DNA of 15,834 bases, taken from NCBI GenBank assembly GCA_964572475.1, contig CAZNEZ010000049.1, positions 1-15,834 on the forward strand, in the 5' to 3' direction. Positions 8,201-15,788 of this stretch are shown piece after piece (position 1 is the first letter of the stretch; each line of letters starts with the position of its first letter). This DNA comes from CAZNEZ01 sp964572475 (GTDB lineage: Bacteria; Bacillota; Clostridia; Lachnospirales; Lachnospiraceae). The notes under the pieces are model-generated. The model did no database searches, had not been told where the DNA came from, and was given only the letters and a program-made list of their open reading frames with translations. Position numbers and translations under genes: made by a program.

Positions 8201-8692
8201 GTTGATAAGACTGATAGCGATGAAAATCTTGAAAAAGCTGTTCTTAAGGAACTAAAGCTTTCAGGAATTGCAGGTGATACAGAAGATATTTATACTGCCA
8301 TTGACAGTTCGTTAAGTGAAAGTGGAAATACTTCTAATGTATTTCAAGCGTCAATCACAAAGAATGGTAAGCTAGACAGCAGATCAAAAACTGCGCCAAG
8401 AGATCAGTTGTTTGGAGTAATGGAATATGCGGATAATATGATTAAAGAGTTTGATCAAGATATATCAGATGGTCATATCGAGGTTAATCCATATGTAAAA
8501 GGGAATTTTAAACCTTGTGATTACTGTGAGTACAAGGGAGTGTGCGGCTTTGATACTAAAATATCGGGATTTGAATATAGAAAACTAAGTAATATGAATG
8601 ATAAAGATGCATGGGCTAAAATAATGCAGGAAAACAATTCAGATAATAGTAAGATGCTTGATATTACTGTAGAGAAGGGAGATATAAAATAA
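5261..8692 (+). CDS. addB: AddB subunit of the AddAB helicase-nuclease
   Basis: Partner of AddA in the enzyme that resects double-strand DNA ends up to a Chi-like site and prepares 3' strands for RecA. The 1143-residue length fits Gram-positive AddB. A Walker A loop, GGSGSGKS, is at residues 8-15. The C-terminal nuclease shows GKIDRID (D908) and IIDYKTG (D925, K927), followed by a QLVVYMKAA helix. Four cysteines, C777, C1086, C1089 and C1095, have the Cys-x(n)-Cys-x2-Cys-x5-Cys layout of the AddB [4Fe-4S] cluster that staples the nuclease domain. GGAG (5252-5255) lies five bases before the ATG. The stop overlaps the addA start by one base (TAATG), which implies translational coupling and balanced subunits. 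It appears complete and probably active. Confidence 0.96.
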   Translation: MSLQLVIGGSGSGKSYMMNKTMIERSSMNPDSNYIVIVPEQFTMQTQKDIVSMHPNHGILNIDILSFQRLAYRVFEEVGLKERVVLDDTGKSLLLRHVLDSINSELKLFGNKKEKPGFAQEIKSALSEMYQYGVKGEDIKELAKQLENKPMLALKMEDLGSIYNKFEEFMSDNYITSEELLTLLCSVIKESGLVSKSEFYLDGFTGFTPVQYELLGLLIEHAKRVTITVTMPSKVYLNRSSTKNHDLFYLSNDTVNRLVRLADEQNIKIEQNILMNDEDSYRFNESGALRHLEANIFRYGKKLTMKEQSDISVHLCSNPLGEAEYAISEIVRLMREKQYRYRDFAIVTGDMEEYYRVLEKALTDASVPYFIDHKHNIISNPFVEALRAVLEIVDKDYSYESIFTYLRCGMSNFSKTDIDILENYVISLGVRGHKRWSNEWKKSYRHFNIELLPMINEMRQAVVDSLEPMRKIIKDKKSTAFDYIKALYEFQISQGMQDRLSAYGENFKNAGDIALYKEYSQTYKTVIELFDKIVDLIGDERINIRDFRNVLDEGFREIKVGIIPPGNDQLMVGDIERTRLKDVKVMFFLGVNEGIVPKNGVKKSILTDSDRTQLKTLNMELSPTARENSFIQKFYLYLNMTKPSQKLYITYANTKSDGTSARPSYIINEMYKLFGENIFVNEISADNETERIASFKNAVKYIADNISHYSSENTSTEFKQVYSYLFADEVYRKKLFRLIDAAFYRGDRDNIGTQAAMDLYGGKINNSITRMEKYASCAYSHFLSYGLALAERKQYQIDAADLGNIYHSAIEKCSKKINEIGIGWDCISDKLRHEIVDNSVKEVTDEYGNTILNSSARNQYMINRITRVTDRTIWALSKHIEAGKFKPQKFEQEIITDTNGIYVKGKIDRIDTFEEDSNLYVRIIDYKTGAKKFSIKDIYYGLSLQLVVYMKAAMELLKRENPDKCVIPAGIFYYNINDPIVDKTDSDENLEKAVLKELKLSGIAGDTEDIYTAIDSSLSESGNTSNVFQASITKNGKLDSRSKTAPRDQLFGVMEYADNMIKEFDQDISDGHIEVNPYVKGNFKPCDYCEYKGVCGFDTKISGFEYRKLSNMNDKDAWAKIMQENNSDNSKMLDITVEKGDIK

Positions 8693-11600
8693 TGGCGATG
8701 CATTTTACAGAAGAACAACAAAAAGTTATTGATACAAGGGACAAAAATATATTAGTTTCGGCGGCAGCAGGTTCAGGAAAGACAGCAGTTCTTGTGGAAA
8801 GGATTATTAAACGTGTTCTGGATTTGGATAATCCTATAGATATTGACAGGCTGTTAGTTGTTACATTTACAAAGGCAGCAGCCCTAGAAATGAAAGAAAG
8901 AATCGGAGCTTCCATATCAAAGGTGGCGGAGGAAGAACCTGAGAATGAACATCTTCAAAAGCAGCTTTCGTATATTCATAATGCCCAGATAACTACTATA
9001 CATAGTTTTTGCAGTAATCTTATTAAGGAACATTTTAATGAAATTAATCTGGACCCATCATTTAGAGTTGCAGAGACTGGTGAATTAGAGCTTCTTAAAG
9101 CCGATGTTATGGCAGAGATGCTAGAAGATTATTATGAAGAAGGAAATGAAGAGTTTTACAAATTTGTAGAGACTTATGCAAGTGGAAAAAAGGATGATAC
9201 ACTGGAATCAGTTATATTAGAATTATATAGATTTGCAATTAGTTCTCCATGGCCTGAGGAATGGATTAATAGTTGTATTAAGCAGTATGAGAGTAGGGAA
9301 GAGATAGAAAATCATTGTATGAATTATGTTAAGGGATATATTGAAGAGGAGTTGGGATTATGTATGGAAAATATGAAGATTGCATATGAACTTTGCTCAG
9401 AGCCATACGGACCATACGAATATAAGGATGCAATAGAACAGAATTATAATCTGATAAAAAACATATGCGAAGCTGATATGTTTAACACTAAGGTAGAATT
9501 TATCAAGGAAAAATTTGTACAATTATCCAGAAAATCAATGAAAGATGTAGATGATAAAAAGAAAAATGAAGTAAAAGACATTTATTCAAAGGTAAAAACG
9601 AAGATTGCATATATAAAGAAGAATTTTTTATTTGAGCCGGAAGATGAAATGATTAGTGAAATATTAGCGGCAAAACCAGCAACAGCAATGCTTATTAAGC
9701 TTACAAATGATTTCCTTAAACGTTTTGCACTGGCAAAGTCAGAAAAAAATATAATTGATTTCAATGATTTAGAGCATATGGCATTAAATATTTTATACAA
9801 AAATGATGGTCAAAAGGTTGTAAAGACGGAAACTGCATATGCAGTGGCTGAACAGTTTGATGAGGTTATGGTAGATGAATATCAGGATAGTAATTATGTT
9901 CAGGAGATGCTTTTATCAGCGGTAAGCAGTGATGATAAGAATAATTTATTTATGGTAGGAGACGTTAAGCAGAGTATATATAGATTTAGAATGGCTAGGC
10001 CTGAGATATTTATTAATAAATACAAGGAATTTCCTTTATCGGGAGAAGGTAACAATATTAGAATTAATCTCGATAAGAATTTTAGAAGCAGGATAGAGGT
10101 ACTTGACAGCATTAATTTTATATTTAATCAGATTATGTCAGAAAAAATGGGTGATATTGAATACAATGATGAACATTCATTACATCTAGGGTTTGAATAT
10201 GAGACACCACCGCAGTCACAGAATGAATTTATGGAATTACATCTGATTGATGAAAGTATGGAAAATGATGAACTGGAAAAAGACTATTCAGATGAGTCTG
10301 TTCAAGAGGATTCGGAATCGGAAAGTGACGAATTAAGTCAAAATGAACTGGATAGAAGCGAGGCTGAAGCTGAATTAATTGTTGCAAAAATTAAAGAGAT
10401 GATAAATCCTAATAATCCCTTTCAAGTATTTGACAAAGAAACTAAGTCTCTTAGAAATGTTAAATACAGCGATATTGCGATACTTATGAGGGCAAACTCA
10501 GGATGGGGAGAATCAATCTTAAATGTACTTATTGCTGAAGGAATTCCTGCATTTTCAGAACGAAGTGAGGGATATTTTAATACATTTGAGATAAATGTAT
10601 TAATAAATATGTTGTCGATTCTTGATAATGTAAGGCAGGACATTCCTCTGACCGCTGTTATGAGGTCACCGATGTTTGACTTTACGGATATAGAACTTGC
10701 AATGATAAGAGCCAATCATAAAAATATGGATATGTATGATAGCATTAAAAACTACATTGATATAGGAACAGATGAGGAATTAAAGAAGAAATTAACGGAA
10801 TTACTTGATAAAATAGACAAGTATAGAGTAATGGTTCCATACCTTTCAATACATGATTTAATAGAATATGTTATTGAAGATACAGGATTTTTGGAATTTG
10901 TATCAGCAATGCCTGCTGGTAATGTTAGAAAAGCTAATGTAATGATGCTTAAACAAAAAGCTATTGCCTATGAAAACGGTAGTTATACAGGATTGTTCAA
11001 TTTTATAAGATATATTGAAAAAATTAAGAAATACAGGATTGAAGAGGGCGAAGCATCATCAATATCTGAAAATGATGATGTAGTAAGAATTATGACTATT
11101 CATAAGTCAAAAGGTCTTGAATTTCCAGTCCTTTTTATAGCAGGAACGGGTAAGAAATTCAATATGAAGGATACAACTGGTAACTTTGTTATACATCAGG
11201 ACTTAGGAATAGGTGTGGATTATATTAATACGGATAAAAGATATAAATCACAGACTGTTATTAGAAAGTCTATAGCGAGACGAATGAAGCTTGAAACGCT
11301 TGGGGAAGAATTAAGAGTTTTATATGTAGCATTAACAAGAGCAAGAGAGAAGCTTATTATTGTAGGTTCTGTGAAGAATATGGGAAAATCATTATCTGAA
11401 TGGTCAGAAGCCAGACTGTATGCCAATGAAAAACTTCCATTTGATATTATTTCTGGTGCAAAATGTTACTTAGACTGGATAGTACCGGCTTTGATGCGTA
11501 ATAAGGCTTCAAAATGTTTATACAATTATATTGAGGAAGGTGTCCCTTTTTCACTTCCTATGTATGAAACTGATTGCAAAAGCGAAATATTTATAAGAAA

Positions 11601-12426
11601 TAAAGCAGAGTTTGCATATGATAGAATTAAACAGATTCATATTGACAGGACAAATCAGAATGTTCTAAAGAACTGGAGATGTGATTATATATATAACGAG
11701 AAAGTAAATGAACAAATAAAGGAGAATTTACAATATTCATATCCATTTGCGGCAGATGCTGATATCCCGTCAAAACTTAGCGTATCAGAGATTAAACGAA
11801 TGAGTCACATTGAAATTCCAGAAGAACCTGAAGATAAAATAGAACTTTTTGAGACAGCAAAAGAAGAAATTATTCCTAAGTTTATGAGAGAAAGTAAGGA
11901 TATAAAGTTGGCCGGGGCAGGAAGAGGTACAGCATATCACAGGGTACTTGAACTATGTGATTTGACCATAGAAAATAGCTATGATAAGATAAGGACGATG
12001 ATTGAAGAACTTCTAAAACAGGAACTTATTGATGAGGCTGAAAGAGATGCAATTGATGTTAAAAAGATTAGTGCATTCTTGAACTCACAGTTAAGCACAA
12101 GAATGGCAAATGCGGATAAGGCTTGTAAACTCTACAGGGAACAGCCATTTGTAATAGGTATCAGTGCAAGTGAAGTAGATAAGAATTATTCTCCAAATGA
12201 ACAGATACTTGTACAAGGTATTATCGATGTGTATTTTGAAGAAGACAATGAACTTGTTATTGCTGATTATAAGACTGATAATGTTTCGGATATTACAGAA
12301 CTAGTTGAGAGGTATAGAGTTCAGTTAGATTATTACGGACGCGCATTAGAACAGATTACAGGAAAAAAAGTTAAAGAGAAGATAATTTATTCAATTAAGT
12401 TTGATGATGAAATATCATTTCACTAG
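8692..12426 (+). CDS. addA: AddA subunit of the AddAB helicase-nuclease
   Basis: A UvrD-like SF1A helicase fused to a RecB-type nuclease, 1244 residues, normal for AddA. Motif I AAAGSGKT is at residues 24-31, TFTKAA is the Ia region, VDEYQDS (394-400) is motif II, GDVKQSIYRFR motif III, NFRSR motif IV, TIHKSKGLEFP motif V and LRVLYVALTRAREK (about 874-887) motif VI. The nuclease has GRGTAYH, GIIDVY (D1179) and ADYKTD (D1192, K1194) followed by QLDYYG. A strongly acidic stretch at about 520-560, rich in E, D and S, breaks the helicase core between motifs IV and V. The ribosome binding site GAAGGGAG lies inside the end of addB. The alternative ATG at 8698 would remove only two residues. Confidence 0.97.
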   Translation: MAMHFTEEQQKVIDTRDKNILVSAAAGSGKTAVLVERIIKRVLDLDNPIDIDRLLVVTFTKAAALEMKERIGASISKVAEEEPENEHLQKQLSYIHNAQITTIHSFCSNLIKEHFNEINLDPSFRVAETGELELLKADVMAEMLEDYYEEGNEEFYKFVETYASGKKDDTLESVILELYRFAISSPWPEEWINSCIKQYESREEIENHCMNYVKGYIEEELGLCMENMKIAYELCSEPYGPYEYKDAIEQNYNLIKNICEADMFNTKVEFIKEKFVQLSRKSMKDVDDKKKNEVKDIYSKVKTKIAYIKKNFLFEPEDEMISEILAAKPATAMLIKLTNDFLKRFALAKSEKNIIDFNDLEHMALNILYKNDGQKVVKTETAYAVAEQFDEVMVDEYQDSNYVQEMLLSAVSSDDKNNLFMVGDVKQSIYRFRMARPEIFINKYKEFPLSGEGNNIRINLDKNFRSRIEVLDSINFIFNQIMSEKMGDIEYNDEHSLHLGFEYETPPQSQNEFMELHLIDESMENDELEKDYSDESVQEDSESESDELSQNELDRSEAEAELIVAKIKEMINPNNPFQVFDKETKSLRNVKYSDIAILMRANSGWGESILNVLIAEGIPAFSERSEGYFNTFEINVLINMLSILDNVRQDIPLTAVMRSPMFDFTDIELAMIRANHKNMDMYDSIKNYIDIGTDEELKKKLTELLDKIDKYRVMVPYLSIHDLIEYVIEDTGFLEFVSAMPAGNVRKANVMMLKQKAIAYENGSYTGLFNFIRYIEKIKKYRIEEGEASSISENDDVVRIMTIHKSKGLEFPVLFIAGTGKKFNMKDTTGNFVIHQDLGIGVDYINTDKRYKSQTVIRKSIARRMKLETLGEELRVLYVALTRAREKLIIVGSVKNMGKSLSEWSEARLYANEKLPFDIISGAKCYLDWIVPALMRNKASKCLYNYIEEGVPFSLPMYETDCKSEIFIRNKAEFAYDRIKQIHIDRTNQNVLKNWRCDYIYNEKVNEQIKENLQYSYPFAADADIPSKLSVSEIKRMSHIEIPEEPEDKIELFETAKEEIIPKFMRESKDIKLAGAGRGTAYHRVLELCDLTIENSYDKIRTMIEELLKQELIDEAERDAIDVKKISAFLNSQLSTRMANADKACKLYREQPFVIGISASEVDKNYSPNEQILVQGIIDVYFEEDNELVIADYKTDNVSDITELVERYRVQLDYYGRALEQITGKKVKEKIIYSIKFDDEISFH

Positions 12427-12448
12427 TTTGGAAAAGGAGAATAAAAGT

Positions 12449-13471
12449 ATGATTATTCCACATTTTTTATCAAAAGGAGATAAGATTGGAGTTACGGCTA
12501 CCTCTGGTGGTGTTACAAATGAATCTGATATAAAGAGATTTGAAAATTCAAAAAAGAATTTAGAAAAATATGGATATAAGAGTATATTGACAGATGATGT
12601 CTTTAAATCAGATGGATTTGGAAGAAGTACAGATGCAAAACAAAGATATAAGGAATTTAAGCAGCTAATTCAAGATGAAGATGTGAAATTGATTTCTCTT
12701 GCCAGAGGAGGGGACTTTTTGGCAGAGATGCTTCCATATGTTGATTATGAGATGATTAGAACTAATCCTAAATGGATTCAGGGTTATTCAGATTCTACAG
12801 CTATTTTGTATTCAATAGCGACTAAACTTGATATGGCTACCATATATGGGAATCATTTTGGGGATTATGGAATGAAGGAATGGCATAGGGCAGTATCAGA
12901 GAATATGGAAATCCTTGAAGGGAATCGTATTGACCAAAATAGTTTTGAATTCTACGAGGATGAATATCATGATAGAGAAACAGGATTAGAGTCATATAGT
13001 GAGGATATGAAGACTAGTTATAAGACATCGACTGGAAATGCAATTACGCTAGAAGGGATTCTTCTGGGAGGATGTCTGGATGTGCTTGACACAATTGCTG
13101 GAACTAAATATGAGGATACTCTTGGATTCATTAAAAGGCATAAGGAAGAGCAGATTATATGGTATTTAGAGAGCTTTGCATGTAATTCTGAAAGTGTTAT
13201 ATTAACATTGTGGAAACTAAAGGAACTTGGATGGTTTGAATCGGCGGCAGGGTTTGTGTTTGGAAGACCTAAGTTTTATGAGACATCGACAGGTAATCCA
13301 TATAATAATGCAGTAATGACAATACTAAAAGACTTGAATGTACCAATCATATTTGATGCGGATATAGGACATAAACCACCACAATGGACTATGATTAATT
13401 GTTTAAAAGCAAGGATAGCTGTAGATGATAATATGAAGGCAAAAATAAGCTATATTCAATTAACTGATTAG
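12449..13471 (+). CDS. S66-family serine peptidase, LD-carboxypeptidase / MccF-like
   Basis: A cytoplasmic Ser-Glu-His peptidase of 340 residues. The triad is read as S114 in QGYSDST, E241 in WYLESF and H308 in DIGHKPP; RGG at 86-88 fits the conserved oxyanion-side turn. Family members either remove the terminal D-alanine from murein tetrapeptides during wall recycling (LdcA) or cleave microcin C and related aminoacyl-nucleotides (MccF). WYLES and the overall length lean toward the MccF-like branch, but this does not settle the substrate. The ATG at 12449 has an excellent AAGGAG (12434-12439) nine bases upstream. Longer readings from 12401 would start inside addA and skip this site. The 22-bp gap to addA and the absence of a terminator place it in the addBA transcription unit. 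Confidence 0.9.
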   Translation: MIIPHFLSKGDKIGVTATSGGVTNESDIKRFENSKKNLEKYGYKSILTDDVFKSDGFGRSTDAKQRYKEFKQLIQDEDVKLISLARGGDFLAEMLPYVDYEMIRTNPKWIQGYSDSTAILYSIATKLDMATIYGNHFGDYGMKEWHRAVSENMEILEGNRIDQNSFEFYEDEYHDRETGLESYSEDMKTSYKTSTGNAITLEGILLGGCLDVLDTIAGTKYEDTLGFIKRHKEEQIIWYLESFACNSESVILTLWKLKELGWFESAAGFVFGRPKFYETSTGNPYNNAVMTILKDLNVPIIFDADIGHKPPQWTMINCLKARIAVDDNMKAKISYIQLTD

Positions 13472-13500
13472 GTATAATATACTATAATATGGTGATGCTA
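13472..13500 (+). promoter_or_regulatory. sigma-G/F-like forespore promoter for the SASP gene
   Basis: GTATA (13472-13476) matches the sigma-G -35 pattern GHATR, and after 17 bp GATGCTA (13494-13500) matches the -10 pattern CATNHTA at six of seven positions. Transcription would begin near 13507, about 30 bases before the ATG. The match agrees with the forespore expression expected of a SASP gene. Two copies of TATAATAT (13473-13480, 13483-13490) also occur here and could act as sigma-A -10 elements. Confidence 0.5.
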
Positions 13501-13537
13501 TCGATATAATAAAATTTAAAGTGAAAGGTATATCGAT
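13500..13537. repeat. 9-bp inverted repeat flanking the SASP ribosome binding site and start codon
   Basis: ATCGATATA (13500-13508) and TATATCGAT (13529-13537) are perfect reverse complements. The 20-base loop contains the ribosome binding site GAAAGG (13523-13528), and the right arm takes in the first two bases of the ATG. The left arm abuts the proposed -10 and covers the expected transcription start, so as DNA it could be an operator. As RNA a hairpin would form fully only on transcripts that begin upstream, such as read-through from the S66 peptidase gene. Confidence 0.6.
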
Positions 13538-13721
13538 GAAAGAATCCAAAATTCAGACAGAAGAAGAAAAATTAAAGTATGAAATAGCAGCAGAGCTTGG
13601 ATTACTTGATCAAGTACTTGAAAGTGGATGGAAGTCTTTAACGGCTAAACAGACTGGGAGAATCGGTGGTATTATAGGCCAGAAAAATAGAAAAGATAAT
13701 TCAAAGGACAATATAAAGTAA
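13536..13721 (+). CDS. small acid-soluble spore protein, alpha/beta type (divergent clostridial form)
   Basis: A 61-residue basic protein of the kind that coats forespore DNA and protects it from UV and other damage. KYEIAAELGLLDQV at about 14-27 corresponds to the first conserved helix of alpha/beta SASPs and carries the E-(I/F)-A-x-E site that the germination protease GPR cuts (between E16 and I17). GWKSLTAKQTGRIGG at 31-45 corresponds to the second block, where classical SASPs read TARxNGSVGG. The ATG at 13536 follows GAAAGG by seven bases; a GTG at 13521 would add five residues but has no site of its own. A sigma-G-like promoter precedes it. Divergence from SspA/B and the short length make this a probable, not certain, DNA-binding SASP. 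Confidence 0.8.
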   Translation: MKESKIQTEEEKLKYEIAAELGLLDQVLESGWKSLTAKQTGRIGGIIGQKNRKDNSKDNIK

Positions 13722-13725
13722 GTTA

Positions 13726-13766
13726 AAAATGCTCACCTTGATATATTTTACCAAGGTGAGCATTTT
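13726..13766. terminator. intrinsic, probably bidirectional terminator
   Basis: AAAATGCTCACCTTG (13726-13740) and CAAGGTGAGCATTTT (13752-13766) form a perfect 15-bp stem with an 11-base AT-rich loop. It starts four bases after the SASP stop and lies 54 bp beyond the end of the convergent chemoreceptor gene. The A and T runs at the stem bases give U-tracts in both directions, with the longer one (TTTTT) on the minus strand. Confidence 0.92.
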
Positions 13767-13820
13767 AGGTATTATAAGAAAAATGTGTAATTAAATGAAA
13801 CATTTGAAAAAACTAATATA

Positions 13821-15749
13821 CTATATTCTCTTAATATAGATTGAAAGATTATTCATATTAACTTCATATGAACCAGTATCTTTGTATGATGTTACTTTAT
13901 TACCATGGAAAAGTTCTTCCATAAATTCAAGAGGAAGAGTACCCCATGAGAAATTACGCTGTGCAATTGCATATGAGATAATTCCAGACTTCATAAAGGT
14001 AGCAATCTGTGGTGTAAGATCAACTGTAATTATATTAAATGGTACATGATGTGCGGCTTTGTACTTAGCTAATGCAACACCCCAGGTAACATTGGTTGTA
14101 TAAACAAGCTTGGTATCTGGATTATGTGTAAGAATCGAAGATACATAACTTTCAACAGCACTATCACTTGGAGAACTAGGAATATTCTTAGTTGTAACAT
14201 GTACGTGAGAATTCTTCTCTAGCTCATTGATAAGTCCAATTGCTCTATTCTCGATGGATTCAATCTTAATATCATTCCATAAACCAACAACAATCTCACC
14301 ACTATCATTAAGAGCATTTTTAACTGTCTTAGCTGCAGTCTTACCAAGCTCAATACCATTAGTCTCAACAAGTGATTCATATTTAACGTCATCAATCTTA
14401 GAATTGATAAAGATAACCTTAATTCCCTTAGAAATGGCTCTGTTTAATGTATCTCTAATAGCAGGACTCTCAATAGGACTTATGACAATTCCATCAAAAT
14501 CTTGCTCTATGTAATCACATAATGCACTGTTAATCTCATCAGCAGCAGAATCTCTAGAAGAAGGAGCAAAAAATTCAACTTGGAAATTAAATGCTTTAGC
14601 GGTCTTATTAGCTTCTTTGATAGTTGAATCCCAGAAAGGATCATCAACATCGAATAAATAAGCAATTTTCTTTTTACTATGTCTAATAGCATCAGTCTTT
14701 ACATGACTTGAAGCTTTGTTCATATCATTAACCTGCTGGCTAAGATTCTCGGCCATCTTATCGATAATATTACAAGTACTGTTCTGTGTAATCGTAAGAG
14801 ATGCAACTTCTTCTGTAGTAGCAGAAGATTCTTCGATAACAGAAGCAATTCTAGTTACAGAATCAATAAGTCTCTTTTTTTCATCATTAAGACTTTCAAC
14901 ATCTGAATAAAATGAAGTCTGGTCAGCAACAAATCCGTCAACATATGAATTAATCTGAACAAATGCGCTAACAACTTCATTAACAGCTTCTTCCTGATTG
15001 TCAAATATTGATTTGGAATCGTCAATTATTCCCTTTAGGTTGTTTAGCTCATTAGAAATATCTGAAACAGAGTCGGTAATTGTTGAACTTGCATGTGCAC
15101 TTTCTTCTGAAAGCTTTCTAACCTGTTCTGCAACAACTGCAAATCCACGTCCTGCTTCACCAGCTCTGGCAGCCTCGATAGAAGCATTAAGAGCTAAAAG
15201 GTTTGTCTGCTTTGCTATTCCCTGTAACATTTTGGTAATCTCATTAATCTTTTCAGCTTGATCTAGAAGAACATAAATCTCATCGCGGATAAGATTATTA
15301 GCTTTAATATTCTCAGCCTGATTATTAGATAGATGGTTTACAGTGGTCTTTCCATGTTCACTAACTTGTCCCATCTCCTGAGCTGAATCTATAAGAGAAC
15401 GGGATTTGTCTGCCATAGTGTTAATCTTATCAGCAAGGGAATCAGCTACACCCTGACATTCATCGATATCTTCTATCTGAGTCTGGGCTCCATCAGCTAT
15501 GAATTCGGTAGCAGACTTAACACTATTAGATGTATCTACTAATCCTTCAATAACACCTTGCAACTGATCTGTTATAAGTTTGACACCGTCAAGGTTAGCA
15601 TTATAAGTATTAAAATAATTCTTATAATTGTTGTAAATAATACCTTCCTTAGAAGTTGCTTCTTTACCTAAGATCTCGTTGGAATTAATAAAGTCCCAAT
15701 TTGAAAGCAAGTCTAAAACATTTGAAGTAGTTTTCTTTTCTTTTGACAT
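13821..15749 (-). CDS. soluble chemoreceptor (MCP) with a C-terminal sugar-binding-protein-like sensor domain
   Basis: A 642-residue cytoplasmic methyl-accepting chemotaxis protein. Residues 1-50 are unassigned. About 50-350 form a long helical hairpin with the signalling tip IAKQTNLLALNASIEAARAGE near 178-198 and GRGFAVVAEQVRKL after it; EESSATTEEVAS near 307-317 looks like a methylation site. No transmembrane segment or HAMP domain is present. Residues about 358-642 form a complete periplasmic-binding-protein type I domain. Aligned from memory with ribose-binding protein RbsB, it keeps the sugar-stacking aromatics (DPFW, F372, W373), R502, N553, D577 (VDLTP) and Q597 (IAQRN). The sensor therefore follows the signalling module and must act in the cytoplasm, probably controlling CheA through CheW. 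The start is ATG at 15749, with a modest GGGG site eight bases upstream and a clear promoter before it. The ligand is unknown. Confidence 0.93.
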   Translation of the reverse strand: MSKEKKTTSNVLDLLSNWDFINSNEILGKEATSKEGIIYNNYKNYFNTYNANLDGVKLITDQLQGVIEGLVDTSNSVKSATEFIADGAQTQIEDIDECQGVADSLADKINTMADKSRSLIDSAQEMGQVSEHGKTTVNHLSNNQAENIKANNLIRDEIYVLLDQAEKINEITKMLQGIAKQTNLLALNASIEAARAGEAGRGFAVVAEQVRKLSEESAHASSTITDSVSDISNELNNLKGIIDDSKSIFDNQEEAVNEVVSAFVQINSYVDGFVADQTSFYSDVESLNDEKKRLIDSVTRIASVIEESSATTEEVASLTITQNSTCNIIDKMAENLSQQVNDMNKASSHVKTDAIRHSKKKIAYLFDVDDPFWDSTIKEANKTAKAFNFQVEFFAPSSRDSAADEINSALCDYIEQDFDGIVISPIESPAIRDTLNRAISKGIKVIFINSKIDDVKYESLVETNGIELGKTAAKTVKNALNDSGEIVVGLWNDIKIESIENRAIGLINELEKNSHVHVTTKNIPSSPSDSAVESYVSSILTHNPDTKLVYTTNVTWGVALAKYKAAHHVPFNIITVDLTPQIATFMKSGIISYAIAQRNFSWGTLPLEFMEELFHGNKVTSYKDTGSYEVNMNNLSIYIKRI

Positions 15750-15788
15750 TGTAATTACCCCACACTTTCTTTGTGTATTTATAGCTCT

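Noticed and set aside
12401..12448. Start of the S66 peptidase inside addA
   Set aside because: The ATG at 12449 has a strong AAGGAG nine bases upstream and matches the family N-terminus.
5261..13471. A defence island around the helicase-nuclease genes
   Set aside because: Motifs, iron-sulfur cysteines, length and the one-base addB-addA overlap identify the housekeeping AddAB pair; no toxin, restriction or other defence gene accompanies it.
14227..15261. Plus-strand reading frames opposite the chemoreceptor
   Set aside because: They mirror the conserved MCP and binding-protein codons and have no convincing start signals or family resemblance.
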